A DNA stretch of 64,000 bases from Sphingopyxis sp. MSC1_008 (GCF_023197165.1 NZ_JALPRD010000003.1:186001-250000); one strand, 5' to 3'; shown: positions 53,444 through 62,867, counted from the stretch's first letter. Program-made: numbers and translations. Notes: a model not told the origin generated them from the letters alone.

Positions 53444-54283
53444 TCACTGCCAAGGCGGCGCGTTCAAACCCGTCGGGCTGGCGGTGAAAATCTCGCAGCC
53501 GGTTTCGGTGATGCCGATGCTGTGTTCGAACTGCGCCGAGAGCGAGCGGTCGCGCGTCACCGCGGTCCAGCCATCGGTGAGCATCTTCACCGCATATTTG
53601 CCGGTGTTGATCATCGGCTCGATCGTGAAGAACATGCCGGGGCGGAGTTCGGGGCCGGTGCCGGGGCGGCCAGCGTGGACGACCTCGGGCGCATCGTGGA
53701 ACATCTGGCCGAGCCCATGTCCGCAGAAATCGCGGACGACCGAATAACGATGTTTTTCGGCGTGCGTCTGGATCGCATGCGCGACGTCGCCCATGCGGTT
53801 GCCGGGCTTCGCCTGCTCGATGCCGAGCATCAGGCATTCGTAAGTGATTTCGACGAGGCGCTTCGCCTTGATCGGCACGTCGCCGACCAGATACATGCGG
53901 CTGGTGTCGCCGTGCCAGCCGTCGATGATGCTGGTGACGTCGATGTTGACGATATCGCCCTCGCGCACCGGCTTGTCGTCGGGAATCCCATGACAAACGA
54001 CATGGTTGATGCTGGTGCAGCAGCTATGCGTGAAGCCGCGATAGCCGAGCGTCGCGGGAATACCGCCGCCGTCGAGCATCATCGTGCGGACGAGGTCGTC
54101 GATCGCCGCGGTGGTCACGCCCGGCTGGACGAAGGGAACGAGCGCGTCGAGGATTTCGGCCGACAGCCGGCCCGCCTTGCGCATGCCGGCAAAGCCCGCC
54201 TCGTCGTGCAGCTTGATCGTGCCGTCGCGCACGGGAGTGGGGCTCGCCGCATCGCCGGCGGTTACGGAAACATAGTCGTACAT
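53444..54283 (-). CDS. map: Methionine aminopeptidase, type I
   Basis: 279 residues. Removes N-terminal Met from new proteins. The five metal ligands fall in GIPDDKPVREGDIVNIDVTSIIDGWHGDTSRM (Asp, Asp), FCGHGLGQMFHDAPEV (His), FTIEPMI (Glu) and a late Glu in the FEHSIGITETGCEIFT end. There is a short N-terminal extension (MYDYVSVTAGDA) relative to the E. coli enzyme. Confidence 0.95.
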   Translation of the reverse strand: MYDYVSVTAGDAASPTPVRDGTIKLHDEAGFAGMRKAGRLSAEILDALVPFVQPGVTTAAIDDLVRTMMLDGGGIPATLGYRGFTHSCCTSINHVVCHGIPDDKPVREGDIVNIDVTSIIDGWHGDTSRMYLVGDVPIKAKRLVEITYECLMLGIEQAKPGNRMGDVAHAIQTHAEKHRYSVVRDFCGHGLGQMFHDAPEVVHAGRPGTGPELRPGMFFTIEPMINTGKYAVKMLTDGWTAVTRDRSLSAQFEHSIGITETGCEIFTASPTGLNAPPWQ

Positions 54284-54327
54284 AAGAGCGATATAGGCGA
54301 TGTGGCGCCGAATTGCGAGGGCAGTAA

Positions 54328-54457
54328 GCCCCTCCCGCTTGCGGGAGGGGTTTGGGGTGGGGGCTGTCGAGGTTGCGCTAGGCCGACGGCCCCCACCCGC
54401 TGCGACTAAGCCAGCAAAGCTGGCAAGTCTCGCTGCCCTCCCCTGAAGGAGAGGGCT
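54328..54457. repeat. Intergenic composite palindrome, family C
   Basis: Begins with hairpin CCCCTCCCGCTTGCGGGAGGGG, contains an inner region with CCCCCACCCGCTGCGACTAA, hairpin GCCAGCAAAGCTGGC, CAAGTCTCGCTGC, and ends in a CCTCCCCTGAAGGAGAGGG hairpin. The order of phrases is the reverse complement of the element at 42576-42700. It lies between map and clpA. Confidence 0.85.
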
Positions 54458-54466
54458 TTAGCTAGT

Positions 54467-56806
54467 TTACTCTGCGGCCTTCTTCGCCTTGTCGGCTTTC
54501 GGCTTGCCCTTGCTCGCCTTGGGCGGGGCCGAGACGATTTCGAAGGCCAGCGGATTGCCGACATGCGCGTCGTCGCCGGTCTTCATCTTCACCTTGACCT
54601 CGCCGCCATGGACCAGCTTGCCGAAGAGCAGTTCCTCGGCGAGCGGCTGCTTGATCTTTTCCTGGATCAGGCGGCCCATCGGACGCGCGCCATAGAGCTT
54701 GTCATAGCCCTTGCCGGTCAGCCATTCGCGCGCTGCATCGTCGAGCTGGATGTGGACGTTGCGGTCGGCAAGTTGCAGCTCGAGTTCGAGGATGAACTTG
54801 TCGACGACGCGCGCGACCACTTCGGGCGGCAGATAGCCGAACGGCACGATCGCATCGAGGCGGTTGCGGAATTCGGGGGTGAAGAGATTCTTCACCGCTT
54901 CTTCCTGCACATCCTCACGCGTGAACGCGCCGAAGCCGATGCCCTCGCGCGCCATGTCGCTCGCGCCCGCATTGGTCGTCATGATCAGGATGACGTTGCG
55001 GAAGTCGACCGTCTTGCCGTGATGATCGGTCAGGCGGCCATGGTCCATGACCTGCAACAAGATGTTGAACAGGTCGGGATGCGCCTTTTCGATCTCGTCG
55101 AGCAGCAGCACGCAGTGCGGGTTCTGGTCGATCGCATCGGTGAGCAGGCCGCCCTGATCGTAACCGACATAGCCCGGAGGCGCACCGATCAGGCGGCTGA
55201 CCGAATGGCGCTCCATATATTCGGACATGTCGAAGCGCTGGAGCGGGATGCCCATGATCGACGCGAGCTGCTTGGCGACCTCGGTCTTGCCGACGCCGGT
55301 GGGGCCGCTGAACAGATAGTTGCCGATCGGCTTTTCGGGATCGCGGAGGCCCGCGCGGCTGAGCTTGATCGCCGACGACAGCACTTCGATCGCGGTGTTC
55401 TGGCCGAAGACGACGCGCTTGAGGTCGGTCTCCAGGCTCGCGAGCGTCGCCTTGTCGTCGGTCGACACCGACTTGGGCGGGATGCGCGCCATCGTCGCGA
55501 TCACCGCCTCGATTTCCTTGGCGGTGATCGTCTTCTTGCGCTTCGACGGGGCGACGAGCATCTGCATCGCGCCGACCTCGTCGATCACGTCGATCGCCTT
55601 GTCGGGCAATTTGCGGTCGTTGATGTAGCGCGCCGACAGGTCGACCGCGGCGTTGATCGCATCCTGCGTGTAGCGCACCTGGTGATGCGCCTCGAACGCG
55701 CTGCGCAGACCTGCGAGGATTTTCTTGGTGTCCTCGAGCGTCGGCTCGACCACATCGATCTTCTGGAACCGGCGGAGCAAAGCGCGGTCCTTTTCGAAGT
55801 GGTTGCGGAATTCCTTGTACGTCGTCGAGCCGATGCAGCGGATCACGCCGCCCGACAGTGCGGGCTTCAGCAAGTTCGACGCGTCCATCGCGCCGCCCGA
55901 AGTAGCACCAGCCCCGATGACGGTGTGGATCTCGTCGATGAACAGGATCGCGTGCGGCAGCCCTTCGAGCTCGGTGACGACCTGTTTCAGACGTTCCTCG
56001 AAATCGCCGCGATAGCGCGTGCCCGCAAGCAGCGCGCCCATGTCGAGCGAATAGATCACCGCGGGCAGCAGCACCTCGGGCACGTCGCCCTCGATGATCT
56101 TGCGCGCGAGCCCCTCGGCGATCGCGGTCTTGCCGACGCCGGGATCACCGACATAGAGCGGGTTGTTCTTCGACCGGCGGCAGAGGATCTGGATCGTGCG
56201 GTCGACCTCGGCGTTACGGCCGATCAGCGGGTCGACCTTGCCGACCTTCGCCTTCTCGTTGAGGTTGACGGTGAACTGGTCGAGCGCGGTCTCCTTCTTG
56301 GATTTGCCGTCGCTCTTTTCCTTTGCTTCTTCCTTTTCCTCGGGTTCGGCCTGCGGCGAAGGCTTGCCGCCCTTGCCGACGCCGTGGCTCAAATAGGAGA
56401 CTGCGTCGAGGCGCGTCAGGTCTTGCTGCTGCAGGAAATAGACGGCGTAGCTTTCGCGTTCGGAGAAGAGCGCGACGAGGACGTTGGCGCCCGTCACTTC
56501 ATCCTTGCCCGACGACTGGACGTGCAGGATCGCGCGCTGGACGACGCGCTGGAAACCGCTCGTCGGCGACGGATCGCTGTGCCCCTCGACCTTCAGGCTG
56601 TCGAGTTCGGTGTCGAGATAATGGACGACCGCCGATTGCAGGTCGTCGAGTGCGACGCCGCACGCACGCATCACTTCGGCGGCATGATCGTCGTCGATCA
56701 GCGCGTAGAGCAGATGCTCGAGCGTCGCATATTCGTGGTGGCGCTCCGAAGCGGCCTTCAGCGCGTTATGTAGTGTCTTTTCGAGGCTTTCCGAAAAGGA
56801 CGGCAT
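54467..56806 (-). CDS. clpA: ClpAP protease ATPase subunit ClpA
   Basis: 779 residues. N-domain with the SHGVGKGG linker, two AAA+ modules (Walker A Lys226 in GDPGVGKT and Lys507 in GPTGVGKT), the ClpP-docking end region, and a basic Lys/Ala tail. It unfolds N-end-rule and other substrates for ClpP. The ATG at 56806 is preferred since AAGGAG lies 9 nt upstream; an ATG at 56815 abuts it. The adaptor gene clpS, commonly just upstream, is not here. Confidence 0.95.
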   Translation of the reverse strand: MPSFSESLEKTLHNALKAASERHHEYATLEHLLYALIDDDHAAEVMRACGVALDDLQSAVVHYLDTELDSLKVEGHSDPSPTSGFQRVVQRAILHVQSSGKDEVTGANVLVALFSERESYAVYFLQQQDLTRLDAVSYLSHGVGKGGKPSPQAEPEEKEEAKEKSDGKSKKETALDQFTVNLNEKAKVGKVDPLIGRNAEVDRTIQILCRRSKNNPLYVGDPGVGKTAIAEGLARKIIEGDVPEVLLPAVIYSLDMGALLAGTRYRGDFEERLKQVVTELEGLPHAILFIDEIHTVIGAGATSGGAMDASNLLKPALSGGVIRCIGSTTYKEFRNHFEKDRALLRRFQKIDVVEPTLEDTKKILAGLRSAFEAHHQVRYTQDAINAAVDLSARYINDRKLPDKAIDVIDEVGAMQMLVAPSKRKKTITAKEIEAVIATMARIPPKSVSTDDKATLASLETDLKRVVFGQNTAIEVLSSAIKLSRAGLRDPEKPIGNYLFSGPTGVGKTEVAKQLASIMGIPLQRFDMSEYMERHSVSRLIGAPPGYVGYDQGGLLTDAIDQNPHCVLLLDEIEKAHPDLFNILLQVMDHGRLTDHHGKTVDFRNVILIMTTNAGASDMAREGIGFGAFTREDVQEEAVKNLFTPEFRNRLDAIVPFGYLPPEVVARVVDKFILELELQLADRNVHIQLDDAAREWLTGKGYDKLYGARPMGRLIQEKIKQPLAEELLFGKLVHGGEVKVKMKTGDDAHVGNPLAFEIVSAPPKASKGKPKADKAKKAAE

Positions 56807-57024
56807 GGTCTTCATCTCCTTGCGGGGACCAGGCCGGGGAGAGCGGCCCCCTTAGAAAGGCAACGTGGCGATGCCGCCGCCCCACCGCAAGGGAAAAGCG
56901 GATGGCTTTGTGAAATTACGATGACGGGGGTTGCAGCATGGTTAACGGGGTGTTGAGAATTTGGGACGGTGAACAGGCGTTCCGGTGGGATAATAGGAAC
57001 GGCAGCCGGGAAGGTGATCGCGCA

Positions 57025-57435
57025 ATGGAAATCAGAATTTATGAAGCATCCGACTTCGCCGGGGTAAAATCCCTGTGGGAAGAGGCGTTTCCCAAGGATC
57101 CGCCGTGGAACCGTGCCGATATGGCAATCCCGGAAAAGCGCGCATTTCAACCCGATCTGCTGTTCGTTGCGGTAGAGGATGATCTCGTGATCGGGTCGGT
57201 CATGGCCGGATATGACGGGCACCGAGGCTGGCTCTATTCGGTCGCCGTCCGGACAAATACCAGGCGCGGCGGGGTGGGAACGGCGCTCGTGCGGCGCGCC
57301 GAGGAAGCCTTGAAGGCCCTTGGCTGCGGCAAGATAAACCTGCAAGTCCGGACCGCCAATGCGGCGATCGTCCGCTTCTATGAGAGCTTGGGCTATATGA
57401 TCGAAGATCGGGTTAGCCTGGGCCGTCGGCTCTAG
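57025..57435 (+). CDS. GNAT acetyltransferase, YpeA-like
   Basis: 136 residues (MEIRIYEASDFAGVKSLWEEAF). The GNAT fold is shown by GSVMAGYDGHRGWLYSVAV, the acetyl-CoA loop RRGGVGTALVRRAE, and the terminal YESLGYMIEDRVSLGRRL. The pattern follows E. coli YpeA along its length. Target unknown. The ATG at 57025 follows GGGAAGG. It is divergent from clpA. Confidence 0.9.
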   Translation: MEIRIYEASDFAGVKSLWEEAFPKDPPWNRADMAIPEKRAFQPDLLFVAVEDDLVIGSVMAGYDGHRGWLYSVAVRTNTRRGGVGTALVRRAEEALKALGCGKINLQVRTANAAIVRFYESLGYMIEDRVSLGRRL

Positions 57436-57448
57436 AGGAGTTTGGTAA

Positions 57449-57877
57449 ATGACACTGCGAACCGCGCGTTGCCATTGCGGGCAAATCGAGCTGGCTTGCG
57501 AGGGAGAACCCCGTAAAATTTCAATGTGTCATTGCCTCGATTGCCAGCGTCGGACGGGAAGCGCGTTCAGTATCGCTGTCTTCTATGCGCGCGCTATGGT
57601 GCACGTCGAGCGGGGCAACCCAGCGAGTTTCGAGAGGCAGTCCGCAAGCGGCAAGCCCGTGAAGTTTCATTTCTGCGGCCGCTGTGGATCCAATCTTTAT
57701 TGGGAGCCCGAACGATTGCCGGACCTGCTCGGTGTGGCGGCCGGCGCTTTTGCCGATCCGAACTTTCCGGCGCCCCACCAATTCGTTTGGACGCGGGACA
57801 AGCATGGCTGGCTGGATCTTCCTGACAGCATTGCGCAACATGAGGTGAACCCGCCGCCGCGCGCATCAACGACTTGA
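57449..57877 (+). CDS. GFA family (CENP-V/GFA) zinc-binding protein
   Basis: 142 residues. Zinc-binding cysteines in RCHCGQIEL, CHCLDCQRRTGSAF and CGRCGSNLYWEPE identify the family. It is closer to the family consensus than the copy at 12580. It starts 13 nt after the acetyltransferase, so the two are probably co-transcribed. Function unknown. Confidence 0.9.
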   Translation: MTLRTARCHCGQIELACEGEPRKISMCHCLDCQRRTGSAFSIAVFYARAMVHVERGNPASFERQSASGKPVKFHFCGRCGSNLYWEPERLPDLLGVAAGAFADPNFPAPHQFVWTRDKHGWLDLPDSIAQHEVNPPPRASTT

Positions 57878-57917
57878 GTCCGAATTTCTGGCGTCGCGCT
57901 TTCGCGGCGCCAGACCC

Positions 57918-58178
57918 TCAACCTTCACTCGCCCGATCGACCATATCCATGAAATCGCGCGCCGTGTTGCGCTCGCCCTCGTCCTTGAACGCGACATCGA
58001 GGTCGGGGGCGACGCCGAGCATGTACATCAGCGCCCAAAGCGCGAAGCGGCGGCCGGGGTTGGTTTCGAGGCCGAAGTCGACGCGCATGCGTTCGGTGCC
58101 CGCGGCGTGCGCCTCGGGGTGGATTGCCGCGAGGTCGGCGGTGCCGAAATAGCGGCGGAGCTGGTCGTCGAAGTCCAT
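57918..58178 (-). CDS. Small protein of unknown function
   Basis: 86 residues from the ATG at 58178, with AAAGGGCAGC directly upstream. MDFDDQLRRYFGTADL, then ETNPGRRFALWALMYMLG and an acidic helical end (DLDVAFKDEGERNTARDFMDM) give a compact, plausible protein. I do not recognise a named family. It is divergent from the ATPase at 58289. Confidence 0.7.
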   Translation of the reverse strand: MDFDDQLRRYFGTADLAAIHPEAHAAGTERMRVDFGLETNPGRRFALWALMYMLGVAPDLDVAFKDEGERNTARDFMDMVDRASEG

Positions 58179-58288
58179 GCTGCCCTTTTGGCCCGTTCGC
58201 GCCGATTGGCAAGGACGCGCGGCAAAATCGGGCGATCCGAAGACCGGCCCGGTTGTCATTCGCATGGGCGCCCGATAGGGCGGCGTCC

Positions 58289-59761
58289 GTGAAGACGAGC
58301 ATCGAGATCGGAACCGACAGCACCGGGCAGGGCGTGCACATCAACGTCCAGGAGCTGCTGGCGACGCGGCTGCTCGTCCAGGGCAATTCGGGATCGGGCA
58401 AGTCGCACCTTCTTCGCCGCATTCTCGAGGAAAGCGCCGAGCTGGTGCAGCAGATCGTGATCGATCCCGAGGGCGATTTCGTCACGCTCGCCGATGCGTA
58501 CAGCCATGTCGTGATCAACGGCGGCGACTACAACGAGCGCGAGATCGCGGCGATGGGCGCGCGTATCCGCGAGCATCGCGCGTCGATCATCCTCAGCCTC
58601 GAATCGCTCGATATCGAGGCGCAGATGACGTGCGCCGCGGCGTTCCTCAATGCGCTGTTCGATGCGCCGCGCGAGCATTGGTTCCCGGCGCTGGTCGTGG
58701 TCGACGAGGCGCAGATGTTCGCGCCGAGCGTCGCGGGCGACGTTGCCGACAATGTCCGCCGCGCGAGCCTGTCGGCGATGACGAACCTGATGTGCCGTGG
58801 GCGCAAGCGCGGCCTCGCCGGCGCGATCGCGACGCAGCGGCTGGCGAAGCTCGCGAAAAACGTCGCCGCCGAAGCGAGCAATTTCCTGATGGGGCGCACC
58901 TTCCTCGATATCGACATGGCGCGCGCCGCCGACCTGCTCGGCATGGAGCGGCGGCAGGCGGAGGCGATCCGCGACCTCGAGCGCGGCCATTTCCTCGGGC
59001 TTGGCCCCGCGATTTCGCGGCGGCCGCTGTCGGTGCGTATCGGATCGACGCAGACCGCGACCCGCATGGGGACGCACAGCCTGATGCCGCTGCCGTCGGC
59101 GGGCGGCGAGGATATGCGCTCGATGCTCTTCACCGAGATGGAGGCGCCGGTGGCGCCGCGCGTCTTTGCGCCCGAACCCGAACCGGTGGCGGCGAGCGAG
59201 TTGTTGGAGCGGATCGCGGCGAGCGAAGGGCTCCACGAGGATCACGACGCCCCGCCGGTGTTCGACATCGTCGAGGCGGCCGAGGAAGCGGGGCATAGCG
59301 ACGCGGTGGTGATCGCGATGCTCGAAGAGATGCTGTCCGATCCCGACAGCGCCTTCCAGCCCGAAGCCTATCTTTATCAGGATTTCTCGGTGCGCTGCCG
59401 GATGCAGAAGCTCAAGAAGGTGCCGCTCGACCTCGCCGCCTTCCGCCGCCGTTTCGCGCTCGCCAAGGGCGGGGTGTTCGATCCATCGGAGCCGCGCTGG
59501 CGCGAGGCGCTGTCGGTCGCCGACCGGCTGCCGCATGACATGTTCGCCCCCTTCCTGCAGATCGCGCGCGCCGCGATGGACGGCGAGCCCTGCCCCGACG
59601 ACGACATCCTCGGCCGCGCCTATGGCAGCCGCTCGCCGGGGCGTATCCGGCGGCTGGTCGAATATATGGAAAAGCAGGGCGTTATCGTCGTGCGCGCCGA
59701 TTTCGGCGGCCGCCGCTCGATCGGCATTCCCGAGCTTGGGCTAAGCACCGAAGCCGAATAG
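58289..59761 (+). CDS. HerA-like ATP-binding protein (DUF87)
   Basis: 490 residues from a GTG at 58289. Walker A GNSGSGKS at 32-39, Walker B ALVVVDEAQMF, and a sensor region GLAGAIATQRLAKLAK place it in the HerA/FtsK-related ATPase group. After about residue 260 comes an acidic linker and a C-terminal domain (PGRIRRLVEYMEKQGVIV) that looks like a winged helix. HerA works with NurA in archaeal end resection, but no NurA-like gene is near, so the role is open. Confidence 0.85.
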   Translation: MKTSIEIGTDSTGQGVHINVQELLATRLLVQGNSGSGKSHLLRRILEESAELVQQIVIDPEGDFVTLADAYSHVVINGGDYNEREIAAMGARIREHRASIILSLESLDIEAQMTCAAAFLNALFDAPREHWFPALVVVDEAQMFAPSVAGDVADNVRRASLSAMTNLMCRGRKRGLAGAIATQRLAKLAKNVAAEASNFLMGRTFLDIDMARAADLLGMERRQAEAIRDLERGHFLGLGPAISRRPLSVRIGSTQTATRMGTHSLMPLPSAGGEDMRSMLFTEMEAPVAPRVFAPEPEPVAASELLERIAASEGLHEDHDAPPVFDIVEAAEEAGHSDAVVIAMLEEMLSDPDSAFQPEAYLYQDFSVRCRMQKLKKVPLDLAAFRRRFALAKGGVFDPSEPRWREALSVADRLPHDMFAPFLQIARAAMDGEPCPDDDILGRAYGSRSPGRIRRLVEYMEKQGVIVVRADFGGRRSIGIPELGLSTEAE

Positions 59762-59944
59762 GCTCGCTCCGTCGCGATTTCGCCGCGGCCCGGCATGTTA
59801 ATCGCGAATTAGCCACCTAAAATCTTGGGACCGCGCGCGGATGGGGGCAATCCTTGCCGCAGGTTCGCGCCTAAAACAGCGGATGCCAGCTCTCTTGGTG
59901 GGTGGATCGTCCCGACAATCCCAAAAACCATAGGAGAGACTGCC

Positions 59945-61429
59945 ATGCCTCGTCACGGCGTATATCCGCGCGACATCGTTCCGCCGCGCTCCAAATATTC
60001 CGACGCCGGCCGCTTTGGCCGCATGTTCGGCGAATTGCCGCCCTTTGCCGCAGACACCCCCGATGTCCGCGCCGCGCTGATCGAGATCGGCAAGGTCGGG
60101 GGCATCATGGATGCCAAGGACAATCTGACCAAGACCCCTGCCGAGCTGATCACCAACCCGGCACTGTCGGCAAAGAACAGCGACAATCCAACGCTGACCG
60201 CGGGCTTTACCTTCCTCGGCCAGTTCCTCGATCATGACATGACCTTCGACCCGACCTCCAGCCTCGAGCGGCAGGTCGATCCCGAACAGATCGCCAATTT
60301 CCGTACCCCCAGCCTCGGCCTCGACAATGTCTATGGCGCGGGGCCGGGCGGCAGTCCGCATCTTTATGACACGCAGGGCGGCAAGGGCGGTAAGTTCCTG
60401 GTCGAACCCACGGGCACGGCGAACAAGTTCGACGTGCCGCGCAACAGCCAGAAGGTCGCGCTGATCGCCGACCCGCGCGATGATGAAAATCTGATCATCG
60501 GCCAGCTTCAGGTCGCTTTCCTGAAGTTTCACAATGAAGTCGTCGAATATGTGAAGACCAAGATCAAGCTGACCGGATCGGACGAGATTTTCGCCGAGGC
60601 GCAGCGGATCGTGCGCTGGCATTATCAATGGATCATCGTCCACGAATTCCTGCGCAAGACGTGCGGCGACGCGGTGGTCGACGATGTGCTGACCAACGGC
60701 CGCAAATATTACAACTGGCACAACGAGCCTTATATTCCGGTCGAATTCTCGGTCGCGGCCTATCGGTTCGGGCATAGCCAGGTGCGGCCCTCGTACCGCG
60801 CCAACTTCACCGGCAATGGCGGCAATCCCTTCTTCGCGATGATCTTTACCCCGACGCCGTCCGACCCGAACGATCCCGACGATCTGTCGGGCGGCTGCCG
60901 GGCGCCGCGGCGCTTTATCGACTGGCCGACCTTCTTCGATTTCAGCGACGGCAATGTGAAGCCGAACAAGAAGATCGACACGACCTTGTCGACGTCGCTG
61001 TTCCGCCTGCCGGGATCGGTCGTGTCGAACCCCGATCCAAAGACGAACCCGGCCTCGCTCGCGCAGCGCAATCTGCTTCGCCACCTGACCTTCTCGCTGC
61101 CGTCGGGGCAGCGGGTGGCGCGCGCGATGAAGCTGCCCGAATTGTCGAGGGGAGACCTGTCCGATCTCAAGCCGCACGGCTTCGACGACCGGACGCCGCT
61201 CTGGTTCTATATCTTGCGCGAGGCGCAGGTGACGCAGAATGGCGAGCGGCTGGGGCCGGTCGGCGCGCGGATCGTCACCGAAGTGTTCCTTGGGCTGCTG
61301 CAGGGCGACAAGGGATCCTATCTCTCGCAGGATCCCGAATGGCAGCCCTTTCTGCCGACGGTCGACCCGTCGAAGAAGGGTGACGACTTCCGGATGATCG
61401 ACCTGCTTCGCTACGCCGAGGTCGCTTAG
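59945..61429 (+). CDS. Animal-type haem peroxidase
   Basis: 494 residues. The peroxidase-cyclooxygenase superfamily is shown by LGQFLDHDMTFD (distal His97), an Arg-containing VRWHYQWIIVHEFL helix and YRFGHSQVRPSY (proximal His277). There is no signal peptide from the ATG at 59945, which follows AGGAGAG. Bacterial relatives are largely uncharacterised; oxidation of halides or phenols is family-level expectation only. A terminator follows. Confidence 0.9.
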   Translation: MPRHGVYPRDIVPPRSKYSDAGRFGRMFGELPPFAADTPDVRAALIEIGKVGGIMDAKDNLTKTPAELITNPALSAKNSDNPTLTAGFTFLGQFLDHDMTFDPTSSLERQVDPEQIANFRTPSLGLDNVYGAGPGGSPHLYDTQGGKGGKFLVEPTGTANKFDVPRNSQKVALIADPRDDENLIIGQLQVAFLKFHNEVVEYVKTKIKLTGSDEIFAEAQRIVRWHYQWIIVHEFLRKTCGDAVVDDVLTNGRKYYNWHNEPYIPVEFSVAAYRFGHSQVRPSYRANFTGNGGNPFFAMIFTPTPSDPNDPDDLSGGCRAPRRFIDWPTFFDFSDGNVKPNKKIDTTLSTSLFRLPGSVVSNPDPKTNPASLAQRNLLRHLTFSLPSGQRVARAMKLPELSRGDLSDLKPHGFDDRTPLWFYILREAQVTQNGERLGPVGARIVTEVFLGLLQGDKGSYLSQDPEWQPFLPTVDPSKKGDDFRMIDLLRYAEVA

Positions 61430-61435
61430 ATATCG

Positions 61436-61471
61436 TAAACGCCGGCGCCTCGAAGCGGGCGCCGGCGTTTA
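61436..61471. terminator. Hairpin between peroxidase and DUF1192 genes
   Basis: Perfect 14-bp stem TAAACGCCGGCGCC (61436-61449) with GGCGCCGGCGTTTA (61458-61471), symmetrical A/T ends, suited to ending transcription from both convergent genes. The T-tract is only three long. Confidence 0.75.
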
Positions 61472-61474
61472 TGC

Positions 61475-61672
61475 TCACCCCTTTTTGAACAACGCCTCGG
61501 CCGCCGCCTTCTGGCTGGTCGCGGCGCTGCGGTGCGCCTTGACGCGCGCGATCTCGCCTTCGAGAATTTCGATGCGTTCGCCCAGTTCATCGACCGATAA
61601 TGGGTCGAGCGGCTGCTTGGTCAGCGCCGTCAAAACATCGTCGCGGCGGCGGGGAAGGTCGTCATCGTCCAT
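61475..61672 (-). CDS. DUF1192 family protein
   Basis: 65 residues: acidic start MDDDDLPRR, the family core DPLSVDELGERIEILEGEIARVKA forming a coiled coil, then an Ala/Lys end. Small cytosolic protein of unknown function found throughout alphaproteobacteria, often divergent from a quinone oxidoreductase gene as here. Confidence 0.9.
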   Translation of the reverse strand: MDDDDLPRRRDDVLTALTKQPLDPLSVDELGERIEILEGEIARVKAHRSAATSQKAAAEALFKKG

Positions 61673-61793
61673 GGCGCATCCTCCTGGTCCCTAATGTTAA
61701 TATAGGCGCGCGACTGTTGACCCGTGTCGCGGCACTGTCAATAAGGCGAGGCAGGGGGTAGGGGATGAAGGGACCAGTGGGGGAATTTCCGAA

Positions 61794-62795
61794 GTGACCA
61801 GCTTGCCATCGAGCATGACCGCCATCGCCATCAGCGCGCCGGGCGGGCCCGAAGTATTACAACCGACGACGCGGCCGGTGCCGCAGCCTGGCCCCGGCGA
61901 GGTGCTGGTCCGTGTCGCCGCGGCGGGGGTGAACCGCCCCGACGTGCTCCAGCGCATGGGCTTTTATCCGCCGCCGCCGGGCGCTTCGGACCTGCCGGGA
62001 CTCGAAATCGCGGGGACGATCGTTGCGGTCGGTCCGGGCGGCGACGCCGAGCTTTTGGGGCAGGCGGTGTGCGCGCTCGTCGCGGGCGGCGGCTATGCCG
62101 AATATTGCACCGCGCCGGTGGGAAGCTGCCTGCCGGTACCGAAGGGCTTTTCGATGGCGGAGGCCGCGGCGCTGCCCGAAACCGTCTTCACCGTCTGGCA
62201 CAATCTGTTCGAGCGCGGCTATGTGCGCGACGGCGAGACCGTGCTCGTCCATGGCGGCACCAGCGGTATCGGCACGACCGCGATCGGGCTTTGCAAGCTG
62301 TTCGACATCCGGATCATCGTGACGTGCGGCAGCGCCGATAAATGCGCCGCGGCGACCGCGCTCGGTGCCGATCTGGCGGTCGATTATTCGGCCGCGGATT
62401 ATGTCGAGGCGGTGAAGGGCTTCACCGATGGCAAGGGCGTCGACGTCGTGCTCGACATGGTCGGCGGCGACTATCTGCCGCGCAATCTTGCCTGCCTCGC
62501 CGAAGATGGGCGCCACGTCACCATCGCCTTCCAGCGCGGCGCGAAGGTCGAGTTCGACATCACCGATGTGATGCGCCGCCGCCTGACGCTGACCGGATCG
62601 ACACTGCGCGCGCGCAGCGCCGACTTCAAGGCGCTGCTCGCCGACGAAATCCATCGCACGCTTTGGCCGCGCCTCGCGGAAGGCGGGTGGAAGCCCGCGA
62701 TGGATCAAGCCTTCCCGCTCGCCGACGCTGCTTCGGCGCATGCGCGGATGCAGGCGGGCGAGCATGTGGGGAAGATCGTGCTCAGCGTGGGATGA
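61794..62795 (+). CDS. NAD(P)H-quinone oxidoreductase, PIG3/zeta-crystallin type
   Basis: 333 residues of the zinc-free MDR family: AAAGVNRPDVLQRMGFYPPPPG, LPGLEIAGTIVAVG, VHGGTSGIGTTAIGL (NADPH loop) and VDVVLDMVGGDYLPRN. It reduces quinones by one- or two-electron transfer. I keep the GTG at 61794 because the N-terminus xSLPxxMTAI is common in sphingomonad homologues; an ATG at 61815 is possible. Confidence 0.92.
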   Translation: MTSLPSSMTAIAISAPGGPEVLQPTTRPVPQPGPGEVLVRVAAAGVNRPDVLQRMGFYPPPPGASDLPGLEIAGTIVAVGPGGDAELLGQAVCALVAGGGYAEYCTAPVGSCLPVPKGFSMAEAAALPETVFTVWHNLFERGYVRDGETVLVHGGTSGIGTTAIGLCKLFDIRIIVTCGSADKCAAATALGADLAVDYSAADYVEAVKGFTDGKGVDVVLDMVGGDYLPRNLACLAEDGRHVTIAFQRGAKVEFDITDVMRRRLTLTGSTLRARSADFKALLADEIHRTLWPRLAEGGWKPAMDQAFPLADAASAHARMQAGEHVGKIVLSVG

Positions 62796-62867
62796 GCCGA
62801 GGGAACATTCGCCAAGGATCGGCGGTTGAGTGAGCGGGGGGCCAATCAAAGAGGATGATCTCTCCCG

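Noticed and set aside
54563..56773. 736-codon open frame on the plus strand opposite clpA
   Set aside because: It is antisense to a clearly conserved gene; long antisense frames are expected in GC-rich coding DNA, and the translation has no domain signature.
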